Assembly (NCBI RefSeq): GCF_030131845.1
Contig: NZ_JASKYM010000014.1
Span: 1-58,500, forward strand
Direction of reading: 5' to 3'
Length of the DNA stretch: 58,500 nucleotides
Source: Romboutsia sedimentorum
Lineage (GTDB): Bacteria > Bacillota > Clostridia > Peptostreptococcales > Peptostreptococcaceae
In this document: positions 45,981 through 54,206 of the stretch, one piece after another
How the letters are laid out: each line of letters begins with the position of its first letter
How positions within the stretch are numbered: position 1 is the stretch's first letter
Notes under the pieces: model-generated
Seen by the model: the letters and a program-made list of their open reading frames with translations, nothing else
What the model was told of the DNA's origin: nothing
The model's database searches: none
Position numbers and translations under genes: made by a program

Positions 45981-46012
45981 TAAAAGCTAACTATAAATAT
46001 AGTTAGCTTTTA
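45981..46012 (-). terminator. Hairpin terminator downstream of the 136-aa secreted protein
   Basis: Perfect 15-bp stem TAAAAGCTAACTATA with a two-base loop. The region 46015-46156 before the gene end holds nothing recognised. Confidence 0.65.
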
Positions 46013-46156
46013 ATGTTCCGTTCAAATATATTCTCTTTTTAATATAAAAATAGATTTTAATTAGTATGCCAAGGAGAATGGTATACTTAAATTTATTGTA
46101 TTATATTTTATCTTTTAGTGCACTATCTTTTATCATACTTTTTTCAACAAATTATT

Positions 46157-46567
46157 CTATTTTTCTAAGCTTTTCAAATTATATTTACTCATTTTATCTC
46201 TAAGTTGTCCACCTTGTTCTGCTGTTATAATTTGTTCTTCTACCATTTTTTCTATAGTAGTTGGTCTAAGAGCATTTTTTTGTCTAGCGTATCTTTTTAA
46301 AGGAGGTTCAGATTTCTCACTTCTCATTTGTTTAGCTAAATAGCTATTTATATTATTAATATCTATACTTGTTAATACCTTTTCATTTTTAAGTTCATTT
46401 ATACAAGATTTCCATATAAAACTAGCTCTTTTTACTTTTTGATCTTCTACTGTAAACTTATACTCCATAATAGGTTCTTTAGCATATGATTTATTTATGC
46501 TAAATCCCACACAAACAACTGCGCATATTATTAAAAATATAAGCTTAGTTTTATGTGCCTTTTTCAT
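46157..46567 (-). CDS. Secreted hypothetical protein, 136 aa
   Basis: A signal peptide occupies residues 1-29 (KTKLIFLIICAVVCVGFSI, cleavage probably after SYA). The mature part is helical and charged, with EKMVEEQIITAEQGGQLRDKM near the C-terminus resembling the helical repeat of small secreted clostridial proteins, but I cannot assign a family. GGAGG precedes the ATG. It diverges from the cyclophilin gene. Confidence 0.65.
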   Translation of the reverse strand: MKKAHKTKLIFLIICAVVCVGFSINKSYAKEPIMEYKFTVEDQKVKRASFIWKSCINELKNEKVLTSIDINNINSYLAKQMRSEKSEPPLKRYARQKNALRPTTIEKMVEEQIITAEQGGQLRDKMSKYNLKSLEK

Positions 46568-46696
46568 GTTAAAACCTCCATATTGTATTATTTTATCTAT
46601 ATTATATGTATTTTAAGGATAAATAATCCTAGCTTTGACTGTCTATTTTTTTATGGTATAATAAACCCATAAATTAACATAAGGATGGTAATTATT

Positions 46697-47326
46697 ATGA
46701 CTAATAAAAGTAAAAAAGGGTTTTTAACAAGTTTGCTAGCTGGTGCTTTAGCTTTAGTTGGATGTTCTTCAAATGAAGGAATGAATAATGAGGTTAGAAC
46801 TCCACCAAAAAATCTTCCAATAGCTACTATAGTCTTTAAAGATTTTGGAACTGTTGAAGCTGAGCTTTATCCTCATATTGCTCCAAACACTGTAGACAAT
46901 TTTATAGCATTAGCTAATAGTGGATTTTATAATGGGCTTACCTTCCATAGAATTATAAAAGATTTTATGATTCAAGGTGGAGATCCTGATGGAACTGGAA
47001 TGGGCGGACCAGGATATGCTATAAAGGGTGAATTTGACAAAAATAAATTTAAAAATGACTTATCTCACACTGAAGGTGTTTTATCTATGGCTAGGAGCCA
47101 ACAAAAAGATAGTGGAGGTAGTCAGTTCTTTATAGTCACTAAAGACTCTCCTCATTTAGATAAACAGTATGCTGGTTTTGGTAAAGTTACAAGCGGAATG
47201 GACATTGTACATAAAATAGAAAATGTTGAGGTAGGAGCTAATGATAAACCCGTTAAAAGCATAATTATTGAATCAATAAAAGTTGATACTCAGGGCGTTG
47301 ACTATAAATCCCCAACTAAAATGTAA
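46697..47326 (+). CDS. Cyclophilin-type peptidyl-prolyl isomerase, lipoprotein
   Basis: 209 aa from ATG 46697; an earlier in-frame ATG forms part of the AAGGATGG binding site. A lipoprotein signal ends at LALVGC, so the enzyme is anchored outside the membrane. The domain shows FHRIIKDFMIQGGDP (catalytic Arg and Phe), MARSQQKDSGGSQFFI and FGKVTSGMDIV, all typical of bacterial cyclophilins. It probably assists folding of exported proteins. A bidirectional terminator follows. Confidence 0.92.
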   Translation: MTNKSKKGFLTSLLAGALALVGCSSNEGMNNEVRTPPKNLPIATIVFKDFGTVEAELYPHIAPNTVDNFIALANSGFYNGLTFHRIIKDFMIQGGDPDGTGMGGPGYAIKGEFDKNKFKNDLSHTEGVLSMARSQQKDSGGSQFFIVTKDSPHLDKQYAGFGKVTSGMDIVHKIENVEVGANDKPVKSIIIESIKVDTQGVDYKSPTKM

Positions 47327-47350
47327 TATTAATAAAATATTTATATAATT

Positions 47351-47394
47351 AAATGGTGTGTTAAAATAATAAAAATTATCTTAACACACCATTT
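47351..47394. terminator. Bidirectional terminator between cyclophilin and add
   Basis: Stem AAATGGTGTGTTAA/TTAACACACCATTT with T-tracts on both sides and a 16-base AT-rich loop. Confidence 0.85.
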
Positions 47395-47407
47395 TTAATT
47401 ATATAAT

Positions 47408-48397
47408 CTATATAAATGCCTTAAGCCATTTTTTAGTTTCTGTATCTGCAAATGTTGCATCTATAGTCTTTAAGTAAATATTTTTATAGTCTTTCTCATT
47501 CATTTTAAAGTTTTTAAATATTAATTCTATCTCATTAGTTAAATCTATATTTGAAACAGTTCTATTGTCTGTATTAAAAGTCACACTAATATCATCTTTA
47601 TAAAAATCAAATAATGGATATTTATTAAAATTATTTATAGCCTTAGTTTGAATATTGCTTGTTGGACACATCTCAAGCACTATCCCTTTAGCTTTTACTA
47701 AATCATACGCCTCTTTCATATTTTGTATTCTAACGCCATGACCAATTCTTTCTGCACCAAGTAAATTTATAGCGTCAATTACGTTTTGAGCGCTCGCAGC
47801 TTCTCCTGCATGTATTGTAACTCTATATCCATATTCTCTAGCTTTATCTATTATACATTTAAACTTATTAGCAAATCCTTCTTCTTCAGCTCCAGCTAAA
47901 TCTATAGCTACGACCCCTTTATTTAAAAATTTTCTACCTTCTTCAACAACCAACAATCCACTTTCTATATCCATAAATTTTACACATGACAATATTACAT
48001 TTCCTTTTATCTCATAAATATTTTCCGCTTTTTTTATTCCATTTATTACACTTTGTATTATTTCTTCAAAAGATAGTCCTCCTTTAGTGTGAAGTTGTGG
48101 TGCAAATCGTACCTCTATATATTTTACATTTTCATTTGCTGCATCTTCTAATAATTCAAATGTAATTCGTTCCAAACTTTCTTTACTTTGCATTATTTTA
48201 TTTGGAAGCTCAAATTTTTTTAAGTATTCATCAAGTGATGTACAATTTGGAGATACTTCAACCATATTTTTTATTTCTATTTCATCATATGAAGGTAATT
48301 CTATATTTTCAGCTTTTGCTATATCTATTATTGTACTTGCTCTTACACTTCCGTCTAAGTGACAATGTAGTTCTATTTTTGGTAATTTTCTAGCCAT
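47408..48397 (-). CDS. add: Adenosine deaminase
   Basis: 329 aa metal-dependent hydrolase. Zinc ligands His11 and His13 in LHCHLDGS, the HAGE motif, GAERIGHGVR, CPTSNIQT and NTDNRTVS with the last zinc Asp. It converts adenosine or deoxyadenosine to inosine. AAGGGGAAAAT precedes the ATG. Directly upstream lies an adenine-type purine riboswitch with an overlapping terminator, so adenine should raise expression, an arrangement also known for add in Vibrio vulnificus. Confidence 0.95.
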   Translation of the reverse strand: MARKLPKIELHCHLDGSVRASTIIDIAKAENIELPSYDEIEIKNMVEVSPNCTSLDEYLKKFELPNKIMQSKESLERITFELLEDAANENVKYIEVRFAPQLHTKGGLSFEEIIQSVINGIKKAENIYEIKGNVILSCVKFMDIESGLLVVEEGRKFLNKGVVAIDLAGAEEEGFANKFKCIIDKAREYGYRVTIHAGEAASAQNVIDAINLLGAERIGHGVRIQNMKEAYDLVKAKGIVLEMCPTSNIQTKAINNFNKYPLFDFYKDDISVTFNTDNRTVSNIDLTNEIELIFKNFKMNEKDYKNIYLKTIDATFADTETKKWLKAFI

Positions 48398-48464
48398 AAT
48401 ATTTTCCCCTTTGTATTTTTTTATTTATTATATATATGTTAGTTTTGCTTTTTTGTATAAAAAA

Positions 48465-48527
48465 AATTCTTGATTACAAAGAAGTTTTGCATAACAAATA
48501 TACACAACTTCTTCGTAATCAAGAATT
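48465..48527 (-). terminator. Riboswitch-controlled terminator upstream of add
   Basis: A 22-base arm AATTCTTGATTACGAAGAAG(TT) pairs with its complement (one mismatch) and is followed by eight T. The 5' arm contains the 3' half of the aptamer (P3 3' strand, J3/1 and P1 3' strand), so aptamer and terminator exclude each other: ligand binding should permit transcription. Confidence 0.88.
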
Positions 48528-48578
48528 ATTGGTTCTTGGTAGAAACCCCCAAGCCATATTATTGGGGTTATACGAAAC
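48511..48578 (-). promoter_or_regulatory. Purine riboswitch, adenine class, controlling add
   Basis: On the minus strand: P1 TTCGTA, TAA, P2 CCCCAA, L2 TAATATGG, TTGGGG, GTTTCTACC, P3 AAGAA, L3 CCAATAA, TTCTT, GATTACGAA. All core purine-riboswitch positions are present. The discriminating base is T in GATTAC (guanine riboswitches have GACTAC), which pairs with adenine. Transcription units on both sides are separate. Confidence 0.92.
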
Positions 48579-48637
48579 ATTTATTTTTATTAATTCTATT
48601 ACCTTTTTATATTATTGTCAATATATTTTTACTAATT

Positions 48638-50626
48638 TTATAAACAATGCATATGGCTTTTAACTTCATTTGACTTTACAATATAGCCTTGACCCTTTGA
48701 ACAAAATATTGAATTTGAAGTATACTCACTATCTGCATCTTTATCATAACATCTTTTCTCAACTACGTCTTCAGTATTGTGGCAAGTGTCATATCCATCA
48801 AATGTAAAACTAATGCTTCCACTTCCTTTACTAAAAGTAACCAACTCTAAGCTATAATCCATAATTGTAGCAACAGGTGCTCTTCCCTCTACTATACTTC
48901 TATCGTCTATCACTGTGGGTGGTTCAAACTCTCCATGCATCTTTTGAATATCTGACAATACTCTTCCCATATTATTTAAATCTACTTCTATCTTGAATTT
49001 ATAATAAGGCTCTAATATTATGTTCTCAACAGTTTCTAAACCTTGCCTTAAAGCTCTTAATGTTGCTTCCCTAAAATCACCACCGCTAGTATGCTTGTTA
49101 TGCGCTTTTCCTGTAATCAATGTTATTTTCAAATCAGTAAGACTATATCCACCTAATATTCCACTGTGTTCTTTTTCAAATATATGAGTTTTAATTAAAT
49201 TCTGATGCCCTATAGATATATCATCAACATGTGCTTTACTTTCAAAACTTATATTAGTATTTCTCTGCCCCGGTTCTATTTGTAAATGAACTTCTGCATA
49301 GTGTCCAAGTGGTTCAAAATGTCCATATCCAATAGTTTTTTCTTTTATCGTTTCTTTATATAATATTTCACAAGGTCCAAATTCTACATCTATACCAAAT
49401 CTATTTTTAACTATTTCTTTTAAAATCTCTAATTGTATTTTACCCATAACGTGTATATGTATCTCTTTAAGGTTTTCATTCCAAACTATATCTAATGATG
49501 GTTCTTCAGAATTTAATATATTAAAAGCATTCAGTATGTCTTTAATACTCAAAGAATTATCAAATATTATTTTTGATTTTAATGTAGGAACTATTTCAAA
49601 TTTAAGTTCTTCATTATCTATATAAAAACTCTCCGACTTAGCATCTATTATATAGTTTCCCGAAATAGTGTTTGTAAGGCCAACTACTGCAAATATATCT
49701 CCGCCCCTAACTTCCTTCACTGCCTCGTATTTACTACTATTGTAAATTTTCATATTATTTATTTTTTCATTAATAGTTTTGTCTTTGTATATATATGAAA
49801 TTTCATCTTTTATTTTTAATTTTCCTTTCAAGGCCTTTATATAAGTTATTCTGTTTTTATTTTCATCGTATCTTACTTTATATACTTTTCCTATAAAATT
49901 TTCATCTTCTTTATAGTCAGTATAAGTTAAAAAATCTAATTTTTCTATGAATTCTTTTATCCCTATATCATTAAGGGCTGATCCTTTTAATAGTGGACAT
50001 ATTTTAGCATTTTTAAGCATCTTTTTTAAAGTTTCTATCCATAAGCTTTTATCGTATCCATCAGATAAATATTTTTCAAAAAGGTTGTCATCCCTTTCTG
50101 CTATAAACTCTATAATATCTTCTTTTAATTTAAGCTCTTTTCCATTTAAACTTAAGCTGTCACTTATATCTATCACATCTGTAGTTAATGTATTTTTTAT
50201 ATCTTCTACTACATTTTCAGTACTTGAACCTATTCTATCTATTTTGTTTACAAAAAATATTATTGGTATATTATATTTTTTTAGTAACCTAAATACAGTC
50301 TTAGTATGTGATTGGATTTTTTCAACGCCACTTATTATTATGACTCCATAGTCCATTATACTTATAGCTCTTTCCATATCTGGAGAAAAATCTATATGTC
50401 CAGGTGTATCTATTAAATAATAATTCGAATTATTATATTTAAAAACACCTTGTTCTGAAAATATAGTTATACCTCTTTTCTTTTCTATATCATGGCTATC
50501 TAGAAAAGTATTTTTCAAATCCACCCTACCTCTATTTCTTATGCTGTTTGTATTGTAAAGTATTTGCTCACAAAATGTTGTTTTTCCAGCGTCAACATGA
50601 GCAAGTACCCCTATTGTCTTATTCAT
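48638..50626 (-). CDS. Tet(M)-family ribosomal protection-like GTPase (EF-G paralogue)
   Basis: 662 aa translational GTPase: G1 AHVDAGKT, G2 RGIT, G3 DTPGHIDF, G4 NKID, then EF-G-like domains II to V (LEPYYKFKIEVDLNNMGRVLSD). Gene length and order of domains match tetracycline-resistance ribosomal protection proteins. The domain IV tip that contacts the drug site in Tet(M)/Tet(O) (YSPVST-type loop) is replaced here by AHNKHTSGGDFR, so tetracycline resistance should not be assumed. Possible roles are drug displacement, ribosome rescue or a housekeeping EF-G variant. It is chromosomal-looking in composition, without mobile-element context. Confidence 0.8.
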   Translation of the reverse strand: MNKTIGVLAHVDAGKTTFCEQILYNTNSIRNRGRVDLKNTFLDSHDIEKKRGITIFSEQGVFKYNNSNYYLIDTPGHIDFSPDMERAISIMDYGVIIISGVEKIQSHTKTVFRLLKKYNIPIIFFVNKIDRIGSSTENVVEDIKNTLTTDVIDISDSLSLNGKELKLKEDIIEFIAERDDNLFEKYLSDGYDKSLWIETLKKMLKNAKICPLLKGSALNDIGIKEFIEKLDFLTYTDYKEDENFIGKVYKVRYDENKNRITYIKALKGKLKIKDEISYIYKDKTINEKINNMKIYNSSKYEAVKEVRGGDIFAVVGLTNTISGNYIIDAKSESFYIDNEELKFEIVPTLKSKIIFDNSLSIKDILNAFNILNSEEPSLDIVWNENLKEIHIHVMGKIQLEILKEIVKNRFGIDVEFGPCEILYKETIKEKTIGYGHFEPLGHYAEVHLQIEPGQRNTNISFESKAHVDDISIGHQNLIKTHIFEKEHSGILGGYSLTDLKITLITGKAHNKHTSGGDFREATLRALRQGLETVENIILEPYYKFKIEVDLNNMGRVLSDIQKMHGEFEPPTVIDDRSIVEGRAPVATIMDYSLELVTFSKGSGSISFTFDGYDTCHNTEDVVEKRCYDKDADSEYTSNSIFCSKGQGYIVKSNEVKSHMHCL

Positions 50627-50737
50627 TTTTCACCTCTTATTTTTCCTTTTGTATTTAAATGTCTATTCTATAATATATAAACACAATATTATCATATGAT
50701 TTTACTTAATTATATAATATGTTTAAACTAATAACTA

Positions 50738-51781
50738 TCATATATATCCTTTGAAGTTCTTATGAGAACTAAATATATATCTTTGTACTTCTTCTATATC
50801 TTTTTTCTCTTTTAAACTGTTGTAATAATGAACTCTCAATTTGTAGTTTATATCTTCTCTGTCAAAAGCATATCTCTTATGCTCCCCGCTACATGATGCT
50901 AATACATGAGCCATTAAATCTACTAAATGTATCAACTTATACGCATTATTCCTTGAATAAAATCTCCCATCTCCCATTACGTGTGCTATGTAGTTTCTAT
51001 TAAAATATGAGTTATCCCTTGCTAATTGATGCTTTGTAAAAATAGTTTGTTCTGATATATCAATAAATGCTCTTATATATTCATCAACTATAAATGGATG
51101 TGGTATTTTCTCATTACAGTAATTATATTGAAGCTCTGCCCATTTATTAAGTAGTTGTTGCTCCTTTAGTTTTTTACTTGTAAACTTAAATCCATATAGT
51201 GACAATAGTATTCCTTCTATTATTGGAATTAGTATCATTACAGTGGATATGTATTCTTCTTTAAAAAGACTTATATAAGATTGTTCTATTATGTGAGAAA
51301 ATTTATTAAGATGCTTTGTTTTCATTATTAAAGACGACATATTTAATGCTCTTATATGAGGATTTATTATATATGGTTCCAATATTTCTATAATCTCATT
51401 TTCCACCTCTTGAGTTTTTTTTATATTATAAGTTTTGTTTAAATCTATAATATCACATATGTTTTCTAGTTTAACTATATCTATTTCTTTTATATCTTCA
51501 GCTATTACAGAAAATCCAAACTTAGTTATCTTTTGATTTATTTTAAATAACCTTATCTGAAGATTATTATGATAATACAAATTACAATCGTATTTTTTAG
51601 GTTCTATTAAATTTAACTTATTTTTTTCTTTAACCTCTTCAAATATTTCTCTTATAGCTCTTCCTCTGCTTTGAGATTGTTGTTTTATCCCTAATTCCTC
51701 AATAGTTACAACAAATTGGTCTCCTTTTTTTTCAAATATCATTGGGTATCCAAATATAAATTTAGTAAATACTTCATCCAC
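50738..51781 (-). CDS. HicB-like N-terminus with HEPN-like helical domain, unknown function
   Basis: 347 aa. Residues about 8-52 (FGYPMIFEKKGDQFVVTIEELG then RGRAIREIFEEVKEK) resemble the partial RNase H-like fold of HicB antitoxins. The middle is mixed. Residues about 150-320 are helical and include RDNSYFNRNYIAHVMGDGRF; RNYIAH fits the HEPN R-x4-H motif of metal-independent RNases and immunity proteins. There is no HicA gene next to it; it is flanked by the Tet(M)-like gene and the RpiR regulator. I infer a possible RNA-related or phage-defence role. Both domain calls are by eye and weak. Confidence 0.5.
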   Translation of the reverse strand: MDEVFTKFIFGYPMIFEKKGDQFVVTIEELGIKQQSQSRGRAIREIFEEVKEKNKLNLIEPKKYDCNLYYHNNLQIRLFKINQKITKFGFSVIAEDIKEIDIVKLENICDIIDLNKTYNIKKTQEVENEIIEILEPYIINPHIRALNMSSLIMKTKHLNKFSHIIEQSYISLFKEEYISTVMILIPIIEGILLSLYGFKFTSKKLKEQQLLNKWAELQYNYCNEKIPHPFIVDEYIRAFIDISEQTIFTKHQLARDNSYFNRNYIAHVMGDGRFYSRNNAYKLIHLVDLMAHVLASCSGEHKRYAFDREDINYKLRVHYYNSLKEKKDIEEVQRYIFSSHKNFKGYI

Positions 51782-51880
51782 AACTTACACCCCTCTTTAA
51801 ATAATACCTTTTATTATATATATTATTATAGTACTTGCTTAATGTTTAAATTAAATGTATATTTAGCTTAAACACAAAAA

Positions 51881-51904
51881 CTGACTGCACAATAGTGCAG
51901 TCAG
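51881..51904 (-). terminator. Terminator of the kor-rpiR operon
   Basis: Perfect 10-bp stem CTGACTGCAC/GTGCAGTCAG, loop AATA, followed by TTTTTGTG on the minus strand, 35 bases after the RpiR-type gene. Confidence 0.9.
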
Positions 51905-51938
51905 CTTTTTATATATATAAATTTATAATTACTATCTC

Positions 51939-52811
51939 TTATTCATAAACTGAATATTTGTCCCATATTTGTTCTAAGTCATCAAAATGCTGTTTTATAT
52001 CTTCTTTTTCTTTCATTCCAACAGCTATTATAAGTGCATTAGCTATACTCAAAGCTGGAACTAATGAATCAACAAATGATGCCATATTACTTTTCACTAA
52101 TAAAGTATTGTCTGCAATTGATGCTACAGGTGCAAACAAACTGTCCGTTAAAGATATTATATGTGTCCCCTTTTCTTTAGCAAAACTTACTATTTGATAT
52201 GATTTTTTAGAATACCTTGGAAAACTTACTGCAATTAAAACATCATCTTCACCAATTCTTACTATTTGTTCAAATGCATCTCCCATATCCATTCTAATTA
52301 TATGAACATTGTCTAATATTATATCTAAGTAAAATCCTAAGTATTGAGCTATAGCAAAAGAGCTTCTCATTCCCAATATATATATTTTTTTAGCTTTTAG
52401 CAATCTATTTGCAGAATCTTCAAAAGCCTTTTTATCAATTTCTTCTAAAGTCCCTCTTATATTATCCATGTCACTTTTCAATACTTTATTAAGTATTGTA
52501 TAGTCATCACGGTACTCATTTGCCATTTCTACTCTCTGTACTGTTGTTAATTTATTTTTTATCAATTCTTGAAGTGCCGCTTGTAATTTTGGATATCCTG
52601 AATATCCTAATGCATTTGCAAATCTAACAACTGTTGATTCACTTACACCTACAGTATCACCTAATTTACACGCAGTCATAAATGCTACCTTATCATAATT
52701 TGATAAAATATATTGTGCTATTAACTTTTGTCCCTTGCTAAATCTTGGGTATTGCGCCTGTATATCAGATATTAGTTTCTTACTATCTTTCAAATCTTTT
52801 GTATCGTCCAT
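51939..52811 (-). CDS. MurR/RpiR-family transcriptional regulator
   Basis: 290 aa. The N-terminal HTH_6 domain includes FSKGQKLIAQYILSNYDKVAF and VGVSESTVVRFANALGYSGYP; the C-terminal SIS domain (about 125-265, IYILGMRSSFAIAQYLG, VLIAVSFPRYS) binds a sugar phosphate or related ligand. It follows korC by 11 bases and ends the operon, so it may regulate the oxidoreductase genes or respond to its carbon flux. AAGGAGAT precedes the ATG. Confidence 0.9.
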   Translation of the reverse strand: MDDTKDLKDSKKLISDIQAQYPRFSKGQKLIAQYILSNYDKVAFMTACKLGDTVGVSESTVVRFANALGYSGYPKLQAALQELIKNKLTTVQRVEMANEYRDDYTILNKVLKSDMDNIRGTLEEIDKKAFEDSANRLLKAKKIYILGMRSSFAIAQYLGFYLDIILDNVHIIRMDMGDAFEQIVRIGEDDVLIAVSFPRYSKKSYQIVSFAKEKGTHIISLTDSLFAPVASIADNTLLVKSNMASFVDSLVPALSIANALIIAVGMKEKEDIKQHFDDLEQIWDKYSVYE

Positions 52812-52822
52812 AAATATCTCCT

Positions 52823-53368
52823 TTAGTGGTTTGCATGAATACTCATATTAAAAAGTTCAATTCCTTTTTCAAATGCTGCTATGTTCAATTTTTCTGTTCC
52901 TTTTGGGACTCTTTTTATCATTGATTTTTTTATATTTTCTGTATCTATATCATCTATGAGTTGGCTAAGCACACCAAGTGCTACCATATTTGCGGCTACG
53001 CTACTACCCATAACTTCTTTTGAAGAATCTATTATTGGAAACTTATAAATATTTGCTATTTCTCTACATTCTACTTCTATTGAACTATCTACTACTATTA
53101 TACCACTTTTATCTACATCTTTTAAATACTCATTTAAAGATTTTTGTGTTAACGAAAGCAATATTTTTGGTTTTAAAATTTTAGGAAAATTTATCTCACT
53201 ATCACTTATTATTACTTCAGATTTACTAGCACCACCTCTAGCTTCAGGTCCATAAGATTGTGTCTGTACTGCATTTAATTTTGAGCTTATAGCCCCCTCT
53301 GCAAGTATTATTCCTGCAAGTATTAGACCTTGACCGCCTGAACCACTAAGCCTTACTTCCACTTTCAT
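52823..53368 (-). CDS. korC: 2-oxoacid:ferredoxin oxidoreductase, gamma subunit
   Basis: 181 aa from ATG 53368 (MKVEVRLSGSGGQG), preceded by AAAGGAGAGA; the longer frame has no ribosome binding site. GSGGQGLILAGIILAEGA and QSYGPEARGGASKSEVI are hallmarks of the POR_N/gamma domain. With the alpha, beta and ferredoxin subunits it oxidatively decarboxylates 2-oxoglutarate (or a related 2-oxoacid) with CoA and ferredoxin. Last structural gene before rpiR. Confidence 0.9.
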   Translation of the reverse strand: MKVEVRLSGSGGQGLILAGIILAEGAISSKLNAVQTQSYGPEARGGASKSEVIISDSEINFPKILKPKILLSLTQKSLNEYLKDVDKSGIIVVDSSIEVECREIANIYKFPIIDSSKEVMGSSVAANMVALGVLSQLIDDIDTENIKKSMIKRVPKGTEKLNIAAFEKGIELFNMSIHANH

Positions 53369-53390
53369 AGTTTTTCTCTCCTTTAACAAT

Positions 53391-54206
53391 TTATTTATCA
53401 AACTTATCTAATACTTTTTTATATTCATCTGTATATTCAGGCGTGATTGTATCTTTAAATACACCTATATATATATTATCCTCAAGTTCCTTTTCATTAA
53501 CACTCTCTTTCTTAGTTATATTAACACACTTATCTCTTAACTCATTCATCAATGCTACAGCTGAACCCTTTTTATTTTTTCTTCCATAATAAGTTGGGCA
53601 TATACTTAATCCTTCTACTACTGAAAAACCTTTATGTTTTAATCCTTCTTTTATATACTTAATAGTATTTGGAACATGATATACACTACCACGAGCCACA
53701 AATGTTGCTCCTGCACCACAAGCTAATTCACATATATCAAATGGTTTATCAATGTTTCCAAAAGGCGCTGTAGTTGCAAAATCTCCAGTTTTAGTAGTTG
53801 GAGAGTATTGACCTCCAGTCATACCATATATATTATTATTAAAAACAATAGTAGTAATATCTATATTTCTTCTGCAAGCATGTATAAAATGATTTCCACC
53901 TATTGCTGTTAAATCTCCATCACCACTTATTACAATTACATGAAGTTCTGGTTTTGCAATCTTTATTCCTGTGGCAAATGCTAAAGCCCTACCATGAGTT
54001 GTATGAATAGTATTAAAATTCATATATCCAGCTGCTCTTGACGAGCATCCTATCCCTGATACAATACATACCTTATCTTTATCAATGTTTAGCTCTTCTA
54101 TAGAAACAGCAATCGCTCTCATAAGTATTCCATGACCACATCCCGGACACCATATATGTGGCAATCTATTTGTTCTTAAATTTTTTTTTACTATTTCACT
54201 AGGCAT
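53391..54206 (-). CDS. korB: 2-oxoacid:ferredoxin oxidoreductase, beta subunit (TPP-binding)
   Basis: 271 aa. WCPGCGHGILMRA at the N-terminus holds Fe-S/TPP contacts, and GDGDLTAIGGNHFIHACRRN followed by NNIYGMTGGQYSPTT is the Mg-TPP site. The KorB form (CPGCGH, short) fits 2-oxoglutarate:ferredoxin oxidoreductase. The start overlaps the end of korA by 16 bases. Confidence 0.92.
   Translation of the reverse strand: MPSEIVKKNLRTNRLPHIWCPGCGHGILMRAIAVSIEELNIDKDKVCIVSGIGCSSRAAGYMNFNTIHTTHGRALAFATGIKIAKPELHVIVISGDGDLTAIGGNHFIHACRRNIDITTIVFNNNIYGMTGGQYSPTTKTGDFATTAPFGNIDKPFDICELACGAGATFVARGSVYHVPNTIKYIKEGLKHKGFSVVEGLSICPTYYGRKNKKGSAVALMNELRDKCVNITKKESVNEKELEDNIYIGVFKDTITPEYTDEYKKVLDKFDK

Noticed and set aside
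46078-46204. Plus-strand 41-codon hydrophobic open frame (MVYLNLLYYILSFSALSF...) with AAGGAG just before it, reminiscent of a type I toxin
   Set aside because: Only one or two bases separate GGAG from the ATG, and the frame overlaps the 3' end of the secreted-protein gene. No antisense RNA promoter was seen.
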